Made by a program: the position numbers and the translations under genes. Source: Collinsella aerofaciens (GTDB lineage Bacteria; Actinomycetota; Coriobacteriia; Coriobacteriales; Coriobacteriaceae). Taken from it: a stretch of DNA of 64,000 nucleotides. Each line of letters starts with the position of its first letter. Position 1 is the first letter of the stretch. The notes under the pieces are model-generated. The model did no database searches. It was given only the letters and a program-made list of their open reading frames with translations, and had not been told where the DNA came from. Below are positions 33,338 to 43,111 of the stretch, piece by piece. Where the stretch lies: positions 1-64,000 of the forward strand of contig NZ_JAQLEM010000009.1 in the NCBI RefSeq assembly GCF_028209885.1. The letters run 5' to 3'.

Positions 33338-33955
33338 ATGAACCGCTTCATCGACATCAATCCGGAGAGGTGCATCGGCTGCGGAACATGCCAGTCTGCC
33401 TGCGCCGACGCCCACCGGATGCAGGGTCTTCAGGATACGCCGCGCCTGGCGCTCGTGAAGACCGGCGGTATTTCGGCCGCCCTTGCCTGCCACCATTGCG
33501 AGGGTGCCCCCTGCGCCGAGGTCTGCCCGGTGAATGCCATCGAGCACGATGGCGATCGCATCCACGTCAAGGAGCAGGAGTGCATCGGGTGCAGGCTGTG
33601 CGCCATTGCGTGCCCCTTCGGAGCCATCCATCCCGATGGCACGTCTATCGCCGGTGTCGCAGGCATGTGCGACCCGACGCCTTCGTATCCTAAGTCCCTG
33701 AGCAGCCTGCTTACGTGGGCTCCTGGCCAGTACACCTGCGCTGTCAAGTGCGACCTGTGTGCCTTCGATCCGGACGGCCCGCATTGTGTGGCGGCGTGCC
33801 CCACCAAGGCGCTGACCGTCATGGGCGGCGCGGCCGATCGCGAGCTCGACGAGGCCAAGCGCCTGCGCTCGATCGAAAACGGTCCGGCCGTCGATGTTAC
33901 CGCTGTGGCCCAGGGCCTGTCCGAGAAAGCAGAAGGGAGCGTAAACAATGGATAG
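33338..33955 (+). CDS. hyfA: Hydrogenase-4 ferredoxin subunit A
   Basis: 205 residues with four [4Fe-4S] sets: CIGCGTCQSAC, CHHCEGAPCAEVC, CIGCRLCAIAC and CDLCAFDPDGPHCVAAC. It links FdhF to the membrane hydrogenase. The ATG follows AAAGGAAG. Its end overlaps hyfB by 8 bases. The C-terminal 30 residues are a poorly conserved helical tail. Confidence 0.88.
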   Translation: MNRFIDINPERCIGCGTCQSACADAHRMQGLQDTPRLALVKTGGISAALACHHCEGAPCAEVCPVNAIEHDGDRIHVKEQECIGCRLCAIACPFGAIHPDGTSIAGVAGMCDPTPSYPKSLSSLLTWAPGQYTCAVKCDLCAFDPDGPHCVAACPTKALTVMGGAADRELDEAKRLRSIENGPAVDVTAVAQGLSEKAEGSVNNG

Positions 33956-35966
33956 CATGACGCTGTTTATCGCATCGCTTGCCGTCTCGTGCATCGGTGC
34001 GCTCGCCTCGGTTCTGCTGATTAAGGCCGACAACGCCGCCAAGACCGCCGGCTGCCTGATCGGCGCCGTCGCGGCCGTGCTGTCGTTCATCGCGGGCCTC
34101 GAGGCCGTGCTTGGCGACGTTTCGTCCCTCAACACGGTCTTCTTTTTCCCGTTCGCCCGTCTCGAGCTCTTGCTCAACGGCCTTGCGGGCCTGATCGTGG
34201 TCCTCATCTCAATCCTCGCCTTTGCGGGCTTCATCTACGGTCTGTCCTACTTCGATGAGTACCCGGGCAAGGTCGGGCGCGCCGGTTTCTTCATGAACAC
34301 CTTCGTCGCCTCGATGATGCTAGTCATCACCGCCGACAACGTGTTCTGGTTCCTGGTCGCCTTTGAGCTCATGTCCCTTACGAGCTACTTCCTTGTCGTT
34401 ATCGAGGAGAACAAGAACTCCATTAGGGGCGGTTGGCTCTACTTCGTCATCGCGCACGTGGGCTTTGTCCTTATCATGGCGAGCTTCCTGCTCATGACCA
34501 ACGGCGTGGGCGGTTCCTTCAGCTTCAGTGATTTCCGTACGCATGACTTTGGACCCGCCGTCTCCTCCGCGTGCTTCGTCCTCGCGTTCTTCGGATTCGG
34601 CGCAAAGGCCGGTATCATCCCGCTGCACTCCTGGCTGCCCCAGGCGCACCCCGAGGCGCCGTCCAACGTGTCCGCCCTCATGTCCGGCGGCATGATCAAG
34701 ATCGGCATCCTGGGAATCCTCAAGGTCGGTCTCGACCTGCTCGCGGGTTCGGGCGTCCAGCTCTGGTGGGGCCTCATGGTCCTGGTCTTCGGATCCATCT
34801 CGTCGGTCTTGGGCGTCGTCTACGCCCTCCACGAGCACGACATTAAGCGCCTGCTGGCCTACCACTCCGTCGAGAACATCGGCATCATCTTGCTCGGTGT
34901 CGGCGCGTCCATGACGGCGCACGCCCTGGGCAACGACGTCATCGCGACGATCGCGCTCATGGCCGCCCTCTACCACACGCTCAACCACGCCATGTTCAAG
35001 GGCGAGCTGTTCCTCGGCGCGGGCTCCCTGCTCTATGCCACGGGTACGCGCAACATGGAGAAGATGGGCGGCCTGTTCCGCCGTATGCCGGTCACGGCCG
35101 TCTGCTTCCTCATCGGTGCCCTTGCCATCTCGGCTATCCCGCCGCTCAACGGCTTCGTTTCCGAGTGGTTCACCTACCAGTCCCTGTTCAACATCTCGAC
35201 GCTCTCCGACCCGGTCGTCATGGTGTTCGCCGTCGCCTCCGCGGCCGCCCTCGCCATCACCGGTGCCCTGGCCGTCACGTGCTTCGTGAAGGCCTACGGC
35301 GTCTCGTTCGCGAGCAGCCCTCGTTCCCAGGAGGCCGCGAACGCCAAGGAGTCCCCGGCTCCGATGTTGTTCTCGCAGATGCTCCTCGCGGCCATCTGCG
35401 TGGTGCTGGGAATCGGCTCTCCCGTCATCGCCCCGGTTCTGGGCGACGTCGCCCAGAGCGTGCTTGCCGGCTCTGCCGTCACAGCCACCTCGGGCGTGTC
35501 TCTGGTGAACGAGATTTCCGGTGCCGCCACCTCCACCCCCGCGATCGCCATCGCGCTCGTGGTCCTCACCGGCCTCGCGTTCGTGCTGAGGTCCTGCCTC
35601 GGCACCAAGGCCCCCGCTAAGAAGACCGACCCTTGGGCGTGCGGCTACGAGCCCAACGAGCACATGCCCGTCGTCGCCACGAGCTTCGCGTCAGACGTAG
35701 AGCTCTTCATGGGCCCGCTCTACACCCTGCGCGAGGTATGCACCAAGATCTGCTGGTCCATCGCGCACGTGTTCCAGAAGCTCACCGGTGTCGCCCAGGG
35801 CGTTGAGCCCCTGCCCGACCGCTTCCTGGTCGATGCACCGAGCGAGGGTGCCGATAAGCTGGCCGGCCTCGCCTCCAAGATCGAGGGCGGCAACTACTCC
35901 GTATACATCTGCTACATCGTCGCGTCGCTCGTGGTCTTCCTCGTGCTCGCCGTGGTCATGGTCTAG
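33948..35966 (+). CDS. hyfB: Hydrogenase-4 membrane subunit B (NuoL/M-like)
   Basis: 672 residues, about 16 hydrophobic segments; antiporter-like proton-channel fold. Seen are FELMSLTSYFLVV, AKAGIIPLHSWLPQAHPEAPSNVSALMSGGMIK and HDIKRLLAYHSVENIG, with the membrane lysines and glutamate of the Mrp/NuoM family. It is the first of the membrane genes and overlaps hyfA, implying translational coupling. Confidence 0.92.
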   Translation: MDSMTLFIASLAVSCIGALASVLLIKADNAAKTAGCLIGAVAAVLSFIAGLEAVLGDVSSLNTVFFFPFARLELLLNGLAGLIVVLISILAFAGFIYGLSYFDEYPGKVGRAGFFMNTFVASMMLVITADNVFWFLVAFELMSLTSYFLVVIEENKNSIRGGWLYFVIAHVGFVLIMASFLLMTNGVGGSFSFSDFRTHDFGPAVSSACFVLAFFGFGAKAGIIPLHSWLPQAHPEAPSNVSALMSGGMIKIGILGILKVGLDLLAGSGVQLWWGLMVLVFGSISSVLGVVYALHEHDIKRLLAYHSVENIGIILLGVGASMTAHALGNDVIATIALMAALYHTLNHAMFKGELFLGAGSLLYATGTRNMEKMGGLFRRMPVTAVCFLIGALAISAIPPLNGFVSEWFTYQSLFNISTLSDPVVMVFAVASAAALAITGALAVTCFVKAYGVSFASSPRSQEAANAKESPAPMLFSQMLLAAICVVLGIGSPVIAPVLGDVAQSVLAGSAVTATSGVSLVNEISGAATSTPAIAIALVVLTGLAFVLRSCLGTKAPAKKTDPWACGYEPNEHMPVVATSFASDVELFMGPLYTLREVCTKICWSIAHVFQKLTGVAQGVEPLPDRFLVDAPSEGADKLAGLASKIEGGNYSVYICYIVASLVVFLVLAVVMV

Positions 35967-35983
35967 AGAGGGGAGAGGATATT

Positions 35984-36907
35984 ATGAACATCGTTCTTGC
36001 GATAGCGCAGGGCCTCGTGGTCATGCTGGTCGCGCCCTTCTTCTCCGGCCTCGCCCGTGTGATTCGCGCGAAGATGCACAATCGCCGCGGTCCGTCCATC
36101 CTTCAGGATTACCGGGACCTCGCGAAGCTCATGGCGCGTCCCGAGTCCGTGAGTTCCGACTCGAGCTTCGTGCTGCGCATCATGCCGCCGCTGTTCCTCG
36201 CGGTGTCGTTCATGCTCGCCATGGGCCTGCCCATGTTCACGCTCGAGAGCCCCATGCCCGTCTTTGGTGACGCCATCACCATCATGTACGCGCTCGCGCT
36301 GTCCCGCTTCTTCTTCGCGCTGTCCGGCGTGGATTCCTCCAACGCCTACGCGGGCTTCGGCGGTATCCGCGAGCTCCTCATGAGCGTGCTCATCGAGCCG
36401 TCCATGCTCATCGCGCTGTTTACCGTCGCCATCGTGTGCGGCTCCACGGACATTGCGACCATGGGTCAGCACATCGTTACGGGCAACGTCTCGAGCGTCG
36501 TCGCCGTCATCCTCGCCGGCGTCGCCTTCGCGGCCGCCTGCTATATGGAGCTCGGCAAGCTTCCGTTCGATCAGGCCGAAGCCGAGCAGGAGCTCCAGGA
36601 GGGCCCGCTCGCCGAGCTCTCCGGCCCGTCCCTGGCCATGATGAAGCTCGCCATGGGCATGAAGCAGGTCGTGGTCGTCGCTTGGTTCACCTCCATCTTC
36701 ATCCCCTGGGGAGAGCCCGCGACCATCGGCGTCACCGCTCTCGTGGGCGCCGTCGTCTTCCTTGTCAAGTGCCTGGTCGATTTCGTTGTCTGCGGCGTGC
36801 TCGAGAACTCCGTTTCCCGTTCGCGCTTCAAGGTGCTCGGTAACCAGACCTGGGCCGTCGTCGGCATCGCGGTCCTCGCGTTCGTCTTCGTCGTCGTAGG
36901 CGTGTAG
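35984..36907 (+). CDS. hyfC: Hydrogenase-4 membrane subunit C (NuoH/HycD-like)
   Basis: 307 residues, about eight hydrophobic segments. It resembles NuoH: RGPSILQDYRDLAKL near the N-terminus, and FDQAEAEQELQEGPLAELSGPSLAM, the acidic loop facing the hydrogenase module. It anchors the soluble subunits and joins them to the proton path. RBS GGGGAGAGG; 17 bases after hyfB. Confidence 0.92.
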   Translation: MNIVLAIAQGLVVMLVAPFFSGLARVIRAKMHNRRGPSILQDYRDLAKLMARPESVSSDSSFVLRIMPPLFLAVSFMLAMGLPMFTLESPMPVFGDAITIMYALALSRFFFALSGVDSSNAYAGFGGIRELLMSVLIEPSMLIALFTVAIVCGSTDIATMGQHIVTGNVSSVVAVILAGVAFAAACYMELGKLPFDQAEAEQELQEGPLAELSGPSLAMMKLAMGMKQVVVVAWFTSIFIPWGEPATIGVTALVGAVVFLVKCLVDFVVCGVLENSVSRSRFKVLGNQTWAVVGIAVLAFVFVVVGV

Positions 36908-36923
36908 GGAGAAGGGAGAAACT

Positions 36924-38381
36924 ATGTCAATCGAATCGAGCTTGTCCCTCTTTGCCATGGTGGCGATCGCCGTCCCCATGCTGGGCTCCCTGCTCATCGT
37001 CATGCTGCCGCGTCCCTACGCTAAATGGATCTGCGCCTTTGCCGGCGGCATCGCCACGGTCGCTTCCGTTGGCTTGGCCGCGACGTTTGCCGGAAACGGC
37101 ATGAACGCGGTCGATGTAACCTGGGCGAGTATGGGCCAGACCTTGGTCATGGGCTTCATATTCGACCGGATGAGCACGCTGCTCGCACCCGCGTTCGTCG
37201 CTATCGGCCTGCTCGTCGTCATCTATTCGTTCCCGTACATGAGCGATAAGAACAAGGAGCATCCCGACGCGCCCCGTCGCCGCTTCTACGTGTACTTCTC
37301 CACGTTCATCGGCGCCATGGCCGGTCTCGCCTACAGCTCCACCATCGTCGGCCAGCTCGTTTTCTTCGAGATCACCGGCGTGTGCTCCTGGGGCCTCATC
37401 AGCTACTACATGACGCCCACGGCCAAGAAGGCCGGTATGAAGGCGCTCATCATCACCCATATCGGCGCTCTGGGACTCTACATCGGCGCGGCCTTCCTGT
37501 TCGCCGGAACCGGCACGTTCGCGCTGAGCGCGATCTCCCAGCTCGATTCCGGTATGAAGACCGTCGTGCTGCTGCTCATCCTGTTCGCCGCTTGGGCCAA
37601 GTCCGCCCAGTTCCCGCTCTACATGTGGCTGCCCTCCGCAATGGAGGCCCCCACGCCCGTTTCCGCCTACCTCCATGGCGCGTCCATGGTGAAGGTCGGC
37701 GTGTGCGTGTTCGCCCGCGCTCTTGCGAGTGCCGGCGATATCCCCGAGATCGTCGGTTGGGTCGCCATCATCGACGCCGTCGTGACCATGCTCTTCGGCT
37801 TCCTCATGTACCTGCCCCAGAAGGATATGAAGCGCCTGCTCGCCTTCTCGACGATCGCGCAGCTCGCCTACGTGTTCTTCGGCCTGGGCCTCTCCGTGTT
37901 CGGAAGCCAGATGGCGTTCAACGGCGCCGTCGAGCACATCTTCAACCACGCGTTCACCAAGACCCTGTTCTTCCTCATCGCCGGCTCCCTCAGCTTCACG
38001 CTGGGAACCCGTATGTTGCCCAAGATCCAGGGCCTCATGAAGAAGTACCCGGTCACGGGCGTGGGCTTCGCGGTCGCCGCGACCGCTATCGCCGGCGTGC
38101 CCCCCATGAGCACGTTCTTCTCCAAGTTCCAGATTATTTCCGGTGGCTTCGCGGTTGGTGCTTCCAACACGGTCATCTTCGTCCTCGTGTGCGTCATGGT
38201 CGTCGAGACCGTCGCCACCTTCGCATGGTTCCTGCGTTGGATGGGTAAGGTCCTGCCCGGTGAGCCGAGCGAGACCGTGGCCGCCGGCCAGCCCCTTCCG
38301 CGCGCCATGGCGTTCGTGTTCGTCGTCCTCATGATCATGGTCGTCGTCGCCGGCCCTCTGTCCTCTAGTTGGATGGGTTAG
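36924..38381 (+). CDS. hyfD: Hydrogenase-4 membrane subunit D
   Basis: 485 residues, about 14 hydrophobic segments, antiporter-like. Contains FEITGVCSWGLISYY, AKSAQFPLYMWLPSAMEAPTPVSAYLHGASMVKVGV and KDMKRLLAFSTIAQLAYVF. Having a HyfD in addition to HyfB and HyfF makes this a hydrogenase-4 (Hyf) layout rather than the smaller Hyc one. RBS GGGAGAAGGGAG. Confidence 0.9.
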   Translation: MSIESSLSLFAMVAIAVPMLGSLLIVMLPRPYAKWICAFAGGIATVASVGLAATFAGNGMNAVDVTWASMGQTLVMGFIFDRMSTLLAPAFVAIGLLVVIYSFPYMSDKNKEHPDAPRRRFYVYFSTFIGAMAGLAYSSTIVGQLVFFEITGVCSWGLISYYMTPTAKKAGMKALIITHIGALGLYIGAAFLFAGTGTFALSAISQLDSGMKTVVLLLILFAAWAKSAQFPLYMWLPSAMEAPTPVSAYLHGASMVKVGVCVFARALASAGDIPEIVGWVAIIDAVVTMLFGFLMYLPQKDMKRLLAFSTIAQLAYVFFGLGLSVFGSQMAFNGAVEHIFNHAFTKTLFFLIAGSLSFTLGTRMLPKIQGLMKKYPVTGVGFAVAATAIAGVPPMSTFFSKFQIISGGFAVGASNTVIFVLVCVMVVETVATFAWFLRWMGKVLPGEPSETVAAGQPLPRAMAFVFVVLMIMVVVAGPLSSSWMG

Positions 38382-38391
38382 GAGGTAGGAC

Positions 38392-39045
38392 ATGGGTTAT
38401 TCGTTAGTCAATATCCTGGGCGGTCTTCTGATCGTGACCTCCACCATGGTGGTCGTCTCGAAGACCATCCCGTCCGCCATTAAGTGGTACGCGATCCAGT
38501 CGGTTGTCCTGGTGGGCGTGCTGCTCACCCTGGGCCTCACCACCGGTGCCACCGAGCTTCTCATGTGGGCCGCGTCGGCCTTCGTCACCAAGGTAATCCT
38601 CGTTCCGTTCATTCTCAACCGTGCCTACAAAAAGATGGGTTCGCCTGCCGATAGCACGCTGACCTCCTCCATCAAGCCGGCCTGGACCATCATCCTCACC
38701 GGTCTGGAGGTGGCCATCTGCTTCGCGGTGGTCACGCGCCTGAGCCTGCCCACCGCTGAGGTGGCTACTCCGGCCCTCGCCATCAGCTTCGCGCACTTCT
38801 TCGTCGGCCTCACGTGCATCATCTCCCAGCGCAACATCCTCAAGCAAATCTTCGGGTACTGCCTTATGGAGAACGGTAGCCACGTGACGCTCGCCCTGCT
38901 CGCGCCCACGGCCCCCGAGATCATCGAGATCGGCATCGCCACCGACGCCATTTTCGCCGTCATCATCATGTCCGCCGTCGTCGTGAGGATCTGGAACGAC
39001 ACCAAGTCGCTCGACTCCCACGACCTGACCGAATTGAAGGGGTAG
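38392..39045 (+). CDS. hyfE: Hydrogenase-4 membrane subunit E
   Basis: 217 residues, six to seven hydrophobic segments. The block LKQIFGYCLMENGSHVTL recalls NuoK-type subunits. HyfE is small and diagnostic for hydrogenase-4. The ATG follows GGAGGTAGGAC, 10 bases after hyfD. Confidence 0.88.
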   Translation: MGYSLVNILGGLLIVTSTMVVVSKTIPSAIKWYAIQSVVLVGVLLTLGLTTGATELLMWAASAFVTKVILVPFILNRAYKKMGSPADSTLTSSIKPAWTIILTGLEVAICFAVVTRLSLPTAEVATPALAISFAHFFVGLTCIISQRNILKQIFGYCLMENGSHVTLALLAPTAPEIIEIGIATDAIFAVIIMSAVVVRIWNDTKSLDSHDLTELKG

Positions 39046-39048
39046 GCC

Positions 39049-40614
39049 ATGGATGTTTCAATGCTGACGGTCGCCCTGCTCGCTTGTCCCCTCGTGTTCT
39101 CCCTGATTATGGCTGCGCTCCCCAAGACGACGTCCTACAGCGTCTTTGCGGGGCTCAACACCATCTCCGTCGCGGCGACCCTCGTCCTTTCGGTCGTCAC
39201 CGCGGGAACCATGCTCTCGAGCGGGCAGAATATCGACGCTTTGGGCCTGTGGCTCCATCTCGATTCGCTCTCGTCGATCTTCGTCCTTCTGGTAGGCATC
39301 ATCGGGTTCATCACCGGCGTGTACTCCATCTCCTATATCAAGATCGATATCGAGGAGAAGACCATGCCGGCCGAGCGCACCAAGCAGTACTACGCGCTGT
39401 TTAGCCTGTTCGTTTTCACGATGCTGCTCGCCTGCCTGTCCAACAACATCATCCTCACCTGGGCGGCGGTCGAGGCCACCACGTTGTCGACCGTGTTCCT
39501 CGTGGGCATCTACAAGAACAAGCAGGCGCTCGAGGCGTCTTGGAAGTACGCGATGGTCTGCACCGCCGGCGTGGCCTTCGGCCTGTTCGGCACGCTGCTC
39601 ATCTACGCGAACGCCGCCGATATCATGCCCAACGCGCATGAGGCAGCCTTCCTCACCTCCATCATGCCCTACGCCGACCAGTTCGACCCGATGCTCGTGC
39701 GCCTCGCGTTCGCGTTCATCGTCATCGGCTTCGGCACCAAGGCGGGCCTGTTCCCCATGCACACTTGGCTGCCCGACGCGCACTCCCAGGCTCCGAGCCC
39801 GGTCTCCGCGCTGCTCTCGGGCGTGCTGCTCAAGTGCGCCATGCTGGTGATCATCCGCTTCTACTCCCTGTCCATCATCACGGTGGGCGACACCTATCCG
39901 CGTACGCTCCTGCTCATCCTGGGCACGCTGTCCATCCTGGTGGCCGCCCTGTGCATCTTTAAGCAGGACGATATCAAGCGCCGCTTCGCGTACTCCTCCG
40001 TCGACAACGTCGGCGTGGTCGCGCTGTGCCTGGGTATCGGTGGTCCGCTCGGTATCGCCGCCTGCCTGCTGCACTGCATCTTCCACGGTTTCACGAAGGC
40101 GCTCGCCTTCTGCATGGCCGGTAACATCCAGCACATCTACCACACCCGCGACCTGAACAAGATCAAGGGCGTCGTCGAGATCGCTCCCGTCACGGCAGCG
40201 CTCACCATCATCGCCCTGCTCGCGCTCGCCGCCTTCCCGCCGTTCGCCCTGTTCATCTCCGAGTTCCTCACCTTCGTGGCCGGCGTCCAGTCCGGTCCCA
40301 TCTGGGTGGTCGTGCTCGTGGCCATTGGCCTCACCGGCGTGTACTTTGCCCTTACCGGCATCGCGCTCAAGTCCATCTTCGGCAAGGCGCCCGAGGGCAT
40401 GAAGCGCCACGAGGTGCCCGCCCTCATGATCATCCCCGAGATCGCCCTCGCGATCGTGGTCATGTGGTTCGGTATCGCCACCCCGGTCGCCATCACGAAC
40501 GGCGTCGAGGATGCAACGTCCGTCGTTTTGAACCAGAGCGTCGAAGAGCTCCACGAGGCTCCTCTCTACCGCATGGTGTTCAGTTCCCAGACCAAGACAA
40601 GCGAGGTGAATTAG
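39049..40614 (+). CDS. hyfF: Hydrogenase-4 membrane subunit F
   Basis: 521 residues, close to E. coli HyfF, about 14-15 hydrophobic segments; third antiporter-like subunit. Motifs: ILTWAAVEATTLSTVFLVGIY, TKAGLFPMHTWLPDAHSQAPSPVSALLSG and DDIKRRFAYSSVDNVGVV. RBS AAGGGGTAGGCC; three bases after hyfE. Confidence 0.9.
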   Translation: MDVSMLTVALLACPLVFSLIMAALPKTTSYSVFAGLNTISVAATLVLSVVTAGTMLSSGQNIDALGLWLHLDSLSSIFVLLVGIIGFITGVYSISYIKIDIEEKTMPAERTKQYYALFSLFVFTMLLACLSNNIILTWAAVEATTLSTVFLVGIYKNKQALEASWKYAMVCTAGVAFGLFGTLLIYANAADIMPNAHEAAFLTSIMPYADQFDPMLVRLAFAFIVIGFGTKAGLFPMHTWLPDAHSQAPSPVSALLSGVLLKCAMLVIIRFYSLSIITVGDTYPRTLLLILGTLSILVAALCIFKQDDIKRRFAYSSVDNVGVVALCLGIGGPLGIAACLLHCIFHGFTKALAFCMAGNIQHIYHTRDLNKIKGVVEIAPVTAALTIIALLALAAFPPFALFISEFLTFVAGVQSGPIWVVVLVAIGLTGVYFALTGIALKSIFGKAPEGMKRHEVPALMIIPEIALAIVVMWFGIATPVAITNGVEDATSVVLNQSVEELHEAPLYRMVFSSQTKTSEVN

Positions 40615-40618
40615 CACC

Positions 40619-42391
40619 ATGGCAGAACCTGAAAAGAAGGACTACGCTCGTCGTTGCGAAAGCCACGTCGAGGCCCTGCGCGCCGCAGTGCCGGGCGCTA
40701 TCGAGAAGGTTGAGTGGCAGTGCGAGGACCAGCTGACGATCACCGTCAAGCTGGACAAGCTGCCCGAGGCCGTCCACTACCTGTACTACGAGCGCTACGG
40801 CTGGATTCCCGTGATTGTCGGCAACGACGAGCGCTCCCTGTGCGGCCGTTACGCCGTGTACTACGTCATCTCCATGGAGGGGGAGGACCCCGGCTGGGTT
40901 ACCGTGCGTGCCGAGGTCGACCCCGCCAAGATGACGTTCCCGTCCGTGACGCCGTTCGTCCCCGCCTGCGTGTGGGGCGAGCGCGAGCTGCGCGATATGT
41001 TCGGCCTGATTCCCGAGGGTCTGCCCGACCGCCGTCGCCTGGTGCTTCCCGACGATTGGCCCAGCGGGCTGTACCCGTTGCGCAAGGATTCGATGGATTA
41101 CCGTTTCCGCCCCGCCCCCGCGAGCGACATGGAAAACTACGAATTCTTGGCCGACACCAAGGGCAAGGAGACCACGCTCGTCCCCATGGGACCGTTGCAC
41201 ATCACCTCCGACGAGCCCGGCCACTTCCGCCTGTTCGTTGAGGGCGAGACGATCGTCGATGCCGACTACCGTCTGTTCTACGTGCACCGCGGCATGGAGA
41301 AGGTCGCCGAGACGCGCCTGAACTATGACGCCGTGACGTTCCTCGCCGACCGCATCTGCGGCATCTGCGGCTGCGCCCACTCGGTGGCCTATGCCGAGGC
41401 CGTCGAGCGCGCCCAGGGCATTCATGTCCCGCCGCGCGCCCAGTACATCCGCGCCATCATGCTCGAGGTCGAGCGTCTGCACTCACACCTGCTCAATATT
41501 GGCCTCGCATCGCACTACACCGGCTTCGACTCCGGCTTCCAGCAGTTCTTCCGCGTCCGCGAGAAGTCCATGGACCTGGCCGAGAAGCTCTCCGGTCACC
41601 GCAAGACCTACGGCCTCAACGTGATCGGCGGCGTGCGTCGCGACATTTTGGCCGAGCAGAAGCTCTCCACGCTCACGACTATCCACCAGCTGCGCTCCGA
41701 GGTTCAGGAGCTCGTCGACGTCTTGCTCTCCACGCCCAACTTTATTGAGCGTACGAGTGGCATCGGCATCTTGGACCGCAAGATCGCACGCGACTTCTCG
41801 CCGGTCGGCCCGCTCATGCGTGGCTCGGGCTATGCCCGCGACGTGCGCTTTGACCATCCCTTCGACGGCTACGCCGATCCGGACGTCCAAAAGATGCACG
41901 CCGCTACGGCCGACACCTGCGATGCCTTCGGCCGCACCGCCGTCCGCATCCAGGAGGTCTATGATTCGATCGACATGATCGAGACTATGCTCGAGAACTG
42001 CCCGTCGGGCCCCATCCTCACCACGGATTGGGAGTACACCCCGCACAAGTACGCCATCGGCGCCACCGAGGCGCCGCGCGGCGAGGACGTGCACTGGGCC
42101 ATGCTCGGCAATAACCAGAAGTGCTACCGCTGGCGCGCCAAGGCCGCCACGTACAGTAACTGGCCGGTCCTGCGCTACATGTTCCGCGGCAACACCGTGG
42201 GCGATGCGGCGCTGATCGTTGGCTCGCTCGACCCGTGCTATTCCTGCACCGACCGCGTGACGGTGACCGATGTCGCCGCCAAGCGCGACCACGTGCTCGA
42301 CAAGGAGCAGTTCGAGAACGTCTGGCGCGACAAGTCGCCGCTCGCGGGCGAGGGCACCATGGCCGCTCCGCTCGATGAGGAGGCGCTCTAA
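40619..42391 (+). CDS. hyfG: [NiFe] hydrogenase-4 large subunit (NuoC-NuoD fusion)
   Basis: 590 residues. Residues 1-170 are a NuoC-like 30-kDa domain (VWGERELRDMFGLIPEGLPDRRRLVLPDDWP); the rest is the NuoD-like catalytic domain. Both nickel-ligand pairs are present: DRICGICGCAHSV and LDPCYSCTDR. The 44 residues after CTDR form the C-terminal extension normally removed by the HycI protease after nickel insertion, and hycI is in the same operon. It produces H2 at the cytoplasmic face. Confidence 0.95.
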   Translation: MAEPEKKDYARRCESHVEALRAAVPGAIEKVEWQCEDQLTITVKLDKLPEAVHYLYYERYGWIPVIVGNDERSLCGRYAVYYVISMEGEDPGWVTVRAEVDPAKMTFPSVTPFVPACVWGERELRDMFGLIPEGLPDRRRLVLPDDWPSGLYPLRKDSMDYRFRPAPASDMENYEFLADTKGKETTLVPMGPLHITSDEPGHFRLFVEGETIVDADYRLFYVHRGMEKVAETRLNYDAVTFLADRICGICGCAHSVAYAEAVERAQGIHVPPRAQYIRAIMLEVERLHSHLLNIGLASHYTGFDSGFQQFFRVREKSMDLAEKLSGHRKTYGLNVIGGVRRDILAEQKLSTLTTIHQLRSEVQELVDVLLSTPNFIERTSGIGILDRKIARDFSPVGPLMRGSGYARDVRFDHPFDGYADPDVQKMHAATADTCDAFGRTAVRIQEVYDSIDMIETMLENCPSGPILTTDWEYTPHKYAIGATEAPRGEDVHWAMLGNNQKCYRWRAKAATYSNWPVLRYMFRGNTVGDAALIVGSLDPCYSCTDRVTVTDVAAKRDHVLDKEQFENVWRDKSPLAGEGTMAAPLDEEAL

Positions 42392-42392
42392 T

Positions 42393-43109
42393 ATGCTGAA
42401 GCTTTGGAAGGTTAACGCCAAGGCCGGCGACGCGACGGTCAAGTACCCGTTTGCGCCGTTCCCCACCAACAAGGACATGCGCGGCAAGCCCGAGCACAAT
42501 GCCGAGCTCTGCATCGCCTGCGGTGCCTGCGGCGTGGCGTGCCCGGCCGATGCCATTCGCATGGACACCGACCTTTCGGCCGATACCATCACCTGGTCGA
42601 TCGACTACGGCCGCTGCATCTTTTGCGGCCGCTGTGAGGAAGCCTGCCCCATGGAGGCCATCAAGCTCACCGAGGAGTTTGAGCTGGCCGTCATGAGCAA
42701 GGACGACCTCACCAGCAAGAGCGTCTACACGCTCGAGCACTGCTCGCGTTGCGGCAAGCCGTTTGCCCCGCACAAGGAGATCGACTACGCCAAGCGCCTG
42801 CTGCAAAAGGCCGGCGGCATGGAGGCCGAGCAGGCCGCCCGTACCGTCGGTATGTGCCAGGAGTGCAAGCGCGAGCTCGACGCCCTGCGCGCCGCTTCGG
42901 CCGTAAAGACCGGCAACGCTGCCGGCATGGCTGCCAACGAGACGCTTGCGTCCGGCGAGCCCCAGGGCCCCGGCATGGAGTATCTGGGCGGCCACGGCGT
43001 GAACCCGGAGTATATCGACCGCGAGCTCAACCCCGATGCGCCCGAGATTCCCGCCGGACCGGCGCCGGTCGAGGGCATCATCATGGATTTTGATACGAAG
43101 GAGGAGTAA
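42393..43109 (+). CDS. hyfH: Hydrogenase-4 ferredoxin subunit H (NuoI-like)
   Basis: 238 residues. The NuoI-like core has CIACGACGVACPADAI and CIFCGRCEEACPMEAI. A further HCSRCGKPF...CQECKR pair could bind zinc or another cluster, and a 70-residue Pro/Gly-rich tail follows, longer than in E. coli HyfH. The ATG lies 2 bases after the hyfG stop, with GAGGAGG inside hyfG. Confidence 0.9.
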   Translation: MLKLWKVNAKAGDATVKYPFAPFPTNKDMRGKPEHNAELCIACGACGVACPADAIRMDTDLSADTITWSIDYGRCIFCGRCEEACPMEAIKLTEEFELAVMSKDDLTSKSVYTLEHCSRCGKPFAPHKEIDYAKRLLQKAGGMEAEQAARTVGMCQECKRELDALRAASAVKTGNAAGMAANETLASGEPQGPGMEYLGGHGVNPEYIDRELNPDAPEIPAGPAPVEGIIMDFDTKEE

Positions 43110-43111
43110 CC

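Noticed and set aside
34320..40620. Long minus-strand open frames opposite the hyf genes
   Set aside because: They mirror the plus-strand genes, are dominated by Asp/Gly/His/Arg repeats typical of GC-rich antisense frames, and lack ribosome sites; the plus-strand genes have clear homology.
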